Assembly: GCF_900129135.1 (NCBI RefSeq)
Contig: NZ_FQVI01000003.1
Location: 186,001 to 250,000 of the forward strand
Direction: 5' to 3'
Source of the DNA: Lactonifactor longoviformis DSM 17459
GTDB lineage: Bacteria > Bacillota > Clostridia > Lachnospirales > Lachnospiraceae
DNA length: 64,000 nucleotides
Under the pieces are notes generated by a model. The model did not search any database, was not told where the DNA came from, and worked only from the letters and a program-made list of their open reading frames with translations. Shown in pieces: positions 61,367-64,000 of this stretch (positions are counted from its first letter, which is position 1; each line of letters starts with the position of its first letter). Position numbers and translations under genes: made by a program.

Positions 61367-61417
61367 ATGAAATGTGTTGATTTTGTGATGGAAGATTTAA
61401 GAAAGTGTAAAGACTAA
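61367..61417 (+). CDS. Possible 16-residue leader ORF containing the 50-bp repeat
   Basis: ATG 61367 to TAA 61415-61417 encodes MKCVDFVMEDLRKCKD. The final 15 residues are identical to those of the small ORF at 47577. The frame is open leftwards to 61331. No ribosome site is seen, so translation is unproven. Confidence 0.2.
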   Translation: MKCVDFVMEDLRKCKD

Positions 61418-61419
61418 AT
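61370..61419 (+). repeat. 50-bp perfect direct repeat, right copy (flanks cluster 2)
   Basis: Identical to 47622-47671 over 50 bases, same orientation. It lies in the leader of the lipoprotein gene. Confidence 0.92.
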
Positions 61420-61490
61420 TAAAATTAGGTATTTTATGTCTGCTATGCGGAAATAAAGAATAGAAAAATGTATGCGAAGGAGAAAGAGTG

Positions 61491-62639
61491 ATGAAAAAGA
61501 AAGCGGCAATGCTGACGGTACTGTGCTTATTAGCAGTTTCTATCAGCGGGTGCGGACAAAAGGCAGATACCCAGAAAGTACCCGATGAAACAACAGTCAA
61601 AGCTGAGAAAAGCGAATGGGAAGATAACAGTAAAGAAGTGGAGGCATTGAAAAAATTATCTCTGACTGCCTATCCCGGCAGAACCATTGGGGAGGCATTT
61701 ACCGGAGAATACGAAGTAGTTGAATGGAAGTATAAAGAGGAAGACGGAAAAAAATTTCTTAAATGTTCTTTTATCCATCAGGAAAAGGAATACAGTCTGA
61801 CGATTTATAAAGATGAATATGAGAATGTGAATGCGGCAGAGTATTATGCCGGGAAGGAAAAGCAGAGTCCGGAAGAAATGCAAAATTTCTGCCAGGAGCT
61901 CTTTTCCCAGGGAGAGACAGTGTCTTCCGAAGAATCCCAGGAATTTCCGGAGAGTCGGGCCGGATATTACAGCAACGGATACTGGGCAATGGATCTGAAG
62001 AGCATTGACAATACCTCTGGAACGGTTCTGTATGATGGATATGAGTATGCATACAGCCCTACGCAATTTGCCTGCAAAGATCAGGAGGGAAAAATTATTG
62101 ACGGAAACACCTTGGAATTCAGCGGCGTGACCATTACCTGGGAGGGAGACTCGTTTACTCTGACGGAGGGAAGAGATGCCATGATTATGAGCAGCATGGC
62201 GGGAAATAACCATGACACGGAACATGGAGCCGGGAAGTATGTAAAAAGCGAAAGACCCAAGGAAGATGCCCAGGAACAGGATACAGGCACAGCCAGAAAT
62301 ATTGAACTGTATGCCGGAGAGTATAACGATTACCGCTGGTTCGGTGACAATCCAAATTGTCCGGAGAATCCATGCATGATCTCCGTATCGAATGTTACGG
62401 ATACTTCCTTTGACTTCAGGATAGAACAGTGGGATCCGTCATCGAATTCATACAGTGTAATCTTTAACAAGCATACGGCAGTATTTACTGGAGACGGGAC
62501 AACAGCTGCATATTTTGGAAAGCAGTATACACTAAACTTTACTTTCCCTGATGTGACTACCATTGAAGTTTCGGGATTTGACCCGACGGAAGGCATTTCT
62601 TATATGTGCAACGGGATTCCCGGACATGAATTCAGCTGA
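61491..62639 (+). CDS. Lipoprotein of unknown function
   Basis: 382 residues. Signal with lipobox SISGC (Cys about residue 21), followed by a charged linker, then two beta-rich regions. I recognise no family. Clues: YPGRTIGEAFTGEYEVVEW in the first part resembles small domains found in other Clostridial lipoproteins, and the last third (AGEYNDYRWFG, SNVTDTSFDFRIEQ) could be a separate domain. AAGGAG precedes ATG 61491 (a GTG at 61488 is less likely). Its promoter and leader have a partial copy left of cluster 2. Confidence 0.8.
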   Translation: MKKKAAMLTVLCLLAVSISGCGQKADTQKVPDETTVKAEKSEWEDNSKEVEALKKLSLTAYPGRTIGEAFTGEYEVVEWKYKEEDGKKFLKCSFIHQEKEYSLTIYKDEYENVNAAEYYAGKEKQSPEEMQNFCQELFSQGETVSSEESQEFPESRAGYYSNGYWAMDLKSIDNTSGTVLYDGYEYAYSPTQFACKDQEGKIIDGNTLEFSGVTITWEGDSFTLTEGRDAMIMSSMAGNNHDTEHGAGKYVKSERPKEDAQEQDTGTARNIELYAGEYNDYRWFGDNPNCPENPCMISVSNVTDTSFDFRIEQWDPSSNSYSVIFNKHTAVFTGDGTTAAYFGKQYTLNFTFPDVTTIEVSGFDPTEGISYMCNGIPGHEFS

Positions 62640-62718
62640 TCCATTTTTATATAATATTCACAAATACCTTGAAAACTATGGGTAAATGCGCTATAATTTC
62701 CTATAGAATAAAAGAAAA

Positions 62719-62835
62719 TTCTTCGGGGCAGGGTGTAATTCCCTACCGGCGGTGACAGTCCGCGACCCATGCAAATGGCTGAACTGGTGTAATTCCAGTA
62801 CCGACAGTATAGTCTGGATGTGAGAAGAAGGTAAT
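62719..62835 (+). promoter_or_regulatory. FMN riboswitch (RFN element)
   Basis: The conserved RFN blocks are readable in order: TTCTTCGGGGCAGGGTG, then CCCTACCGGCGGTGACAGTC, CGCGACCCATGC, TGGTGTAATTCCAGTACCGACAG, ATAGTCTGGATG and GAGAAGAAG. It is followed by an intrinsic terminator before ribU, so excess FMN should stop transcription of the riboflavin transporter. Confidence 0.95.
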
Positions 62836-62855
62836 ATGATATCCATCGTTTATCT

Positions 62856-62884
62856 GCCCCGGATGCTGTATCCGGGGCTTTTTT
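62856..62884 (+). terminator. Riboswitch-controlled intrinsic terminator
   Basis: GCCCCGGAT (62856-62864) pairs with ATCCGGGGC (62870-62878), followed by six T. It is the expression platform of the FMN riboswitch, upstream of ribU. Confidence 0.92.
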
Positions 62885-62940
62885 CGTAAGAATTTCCTTT
62901 TATGCTGATTAAAATAACATGAAAAAAGGAGAGAACGAAA

Positions 62941-63579
62941 ATGAGTGAACAAGTTGTAAGCAACAAAAATGTAAGGAATGCCCGCACGGCGAACAGATCA
63001 AAGATCAGAACCATGGTACAGATTGGCATGCTTTCCGCTATCGCAGTGATTCTGATGTCTTTTGAATTTCCCCTTCCTTTTGCTCCGGCATTTTATAAGA
63101 TTGATCTGAGTGAAGTTCCGGTACTGATTGGATGCTTTGCAATGGGTCCTCTGGCAGGCGTGATTATTGAGCTGATTAAGGTAGTTCTTCATATGGTATT
63201 TATGGGAACGACAACGGCCGGCGTAGGGGATGTGGCAAACTTTGTAATTGGGTGTGCCTTTATTGTACCGGCAGGATTGCTCTACAAGTATAAGAGGACC
63301 AGAAAAGCCGCTTTGGTTGGAATGGGTGCCGGGACTGCGATTATGACGGTGATCGGAGGTTTGTGCAATGCGTTCGTGTTACTGCCTCTCTATGCAGCGG
63401 CATTTGGAGGAATGGAAGCGATCATCGCGGCCGGTTCAGCAATCAATGGGGGAATTAACGGAGTAGCTACATTTGTGCTTCTGGCAGTAACGCCCTTTAA
63501 TCTGGTAAAAGGGGTTGTGGTTTCCCTGATAACTCTGCTATTATATAAAAGAGTCAGAGTTTTATTAAAAGGAGAATAA
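62941..63579 (+). CDS. ribU: Riboflavin ECF transporter substrate-binding component RibU
   Basis: 212 residues, about six membrane helices. SAIAVILMSFEFPLPFAPAF, KIDLSEVPVLIGCFAMGP and FMGTTTAGVGDVANFVIGC are RibU hallmarks. It delivers riboflavin together with the shared ECF module encoded elsewhere. AAAGGAG precedes ATG 62941, and the FMN riboswitch controls it. Confidence 0.96.
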   Translation: MSEQVVSNKNVRNARTANRSKIRTMVQIGMLSAIAVILMSFEFPLPFAPAFYKIDLSEVPVLIGCFAMGPLAGVIIELIKVVLHMVFMGTTTAGVGDVANFVIGCAFIVPAGLLYKYKRTRKAALVGMGAGTAIMTVIGGLCNAFVLLPLYAAAFGGMEAIIAAGSAINGGINGVATFVLLAVTPFNLVKGVVVSLITLLLYKRVRVLLKGE

Positions 63580-63584
63580 CCACT

Positions 63585-64000
63585 ATGGGACATATTCATA
63601 AAGTGACACCGCTGACAGAGAATAAGCATCTTAATATGTATGCTATTGACGCAACCAGCAAGATAGGCACGCCGGTACACTATTTTGTATCATCCAGGGC
63701 GGAGAGTACGGAGGGCCTGAAGCTGGTGACCGGCAAGAACCATCCGGACGGTGTGGTAATTTACAGCCTGTACGGTGAGAAGAAAGACAGGGTAGTGCTG
63801 GTGCGTCAGTACCGTTATACGATTGATGATTATATTTATGAATTTCCGGCGGGCCTGGTGGAACCCGGTGAGAATTATCGGGAGGCCGGAATCCGGGAAA
63901 TGAAAGAGGAGACTGGACTGGACTTTGAGCCGTTTAAGGTGGATAAGGCCTATGAAAAGCCATTTTTCACAACTATTGGAATGACAGATGAATCCTGTGC
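63585..64000 (+). CDS. Nudix hydrolase, ADP-ribose pyrophosphatase type (partial)
   Basis: 138 complete codons before the window edge. The Nudix box reads GLVEPGENYREAGIREMKEE followed by TGL, fitting G-x5-E-x7-RExxEExGL. DRVVLVRQYRYTIDDYIYEFPAG before it points to the ADP-ribose pyrophosphatase group. AAAGGAG stands 9 bases before ATG 63585. The C-terminus is outside the window. It follows ribU by 5 bp, so it is probably co-transcribed. Confidence 0.88.
   Translation, partial: MGHIHKVTPLTENKHLNMYAIDATSKIGTPVHYFVSSRAESTEGLKLVTGKNHPDGVVIYSLYGEKKDRVVLVRQYRYTIDDYIYEFPAGLVEPGENYREAGIREMKEETGLDFEPFKVDKAYEKPFFTTIGMTDESC

Noticed and set aside
47622-61419. Integrative element with att sites formed by the 50-bp repeats
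   Set aside because: No integrase, relaxase or tRNA target in or near the interval; repeats are kept only as duplicated leader DNA.

Overview
The window looks like a chromosomal segment of a gut-type Clostridia (Firmicutes), most likely Lachnospiraceae. The grounds are strong AGGAGG ribosome sites, TTGACA-N17-TATAAT promoters, U-tract terminators, a BceRSAB module, a RibU/FMN-riboswitch unit, a giant choline-binding-repeat GH43 protein and sugar ABC importers lacking their own ATPase. No tRNA, rRNA, CRISPR or prophage was seen. The only mobile DNA recognised is a decayed transposase fragment. Both ends cut genes: prfB on the left and a Nudix hydrolase on the right.

Layout. 1-4600: end of prfB, then an aspartate-family amino acid operon (ACT protein, hom, apgM-like, terminator, lysC). 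4714-16630: a DUF975 membrane protein, a roughly 3,140-residue secreted protein with three GH43 domains, and a tandem HD/HD-GYP protein. 16704-30737: mtaD and, divergently, cluster 1. 30788-38136: azlCD, a LysR regulator, the bceRSAB set and an EamA exporter. 38335-47396: a GreA-like factor, a DUF2971 protein, an MtaA/UroD-like methyltransferase with a PocR-AraC regulator, pabABC, a KamA-family radical SAM enzyme, YbaK and DUF2148. 47397-61490: cluster 2 with its flanks. 61491-64000: a lipoprotein, FMN riboswitch-ribU and a Nudix hydrolase.

The most interesting content is the pair of paralogous gene clusters. Cluster 1 (18291-30737, LacI-type regulator) and cluster 2 (47825-60780, GntR-type regulator) each hold a solute-binding lipoprotein with two permeases, a SIS-domain protein, a YjbQ protein, a PfkB-like protein, a nucleoside-phosphorylase-like protein and a roughly 700-residue ADP-ribosylglycohydrolase-family protein with an extra C-terminal beta-rich region. 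Cluster 1 adds two nucleoside hydrolases and DeoD. Cluster 2 adds a canonical PfkB kinase, a short ADP-ribosylglycohydrolase, a 5-formyl-THF cyclo-ligase-like protein and a YczE-like membrane protein. My inference is an import and dismantling pathway for an N-ribosylated (nucleoside-like or ADP-ribose-derived) compound. The substrate is not determinable from sequence. In both clusters the PfkB-like protein next to the phosphorylase has Asn in place of the GAGD catalytic Asp, so these look like a repurposed branch of the family.

Cluster 2 is flanked by a perfect 50-bp direct repeat with related promoters upstream of each copy. An IS fragment and a YjbQ gene with an internal deletion lie at its right end. 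This suggests the cluster arrived, or was rearranged, by duplication and recombination.
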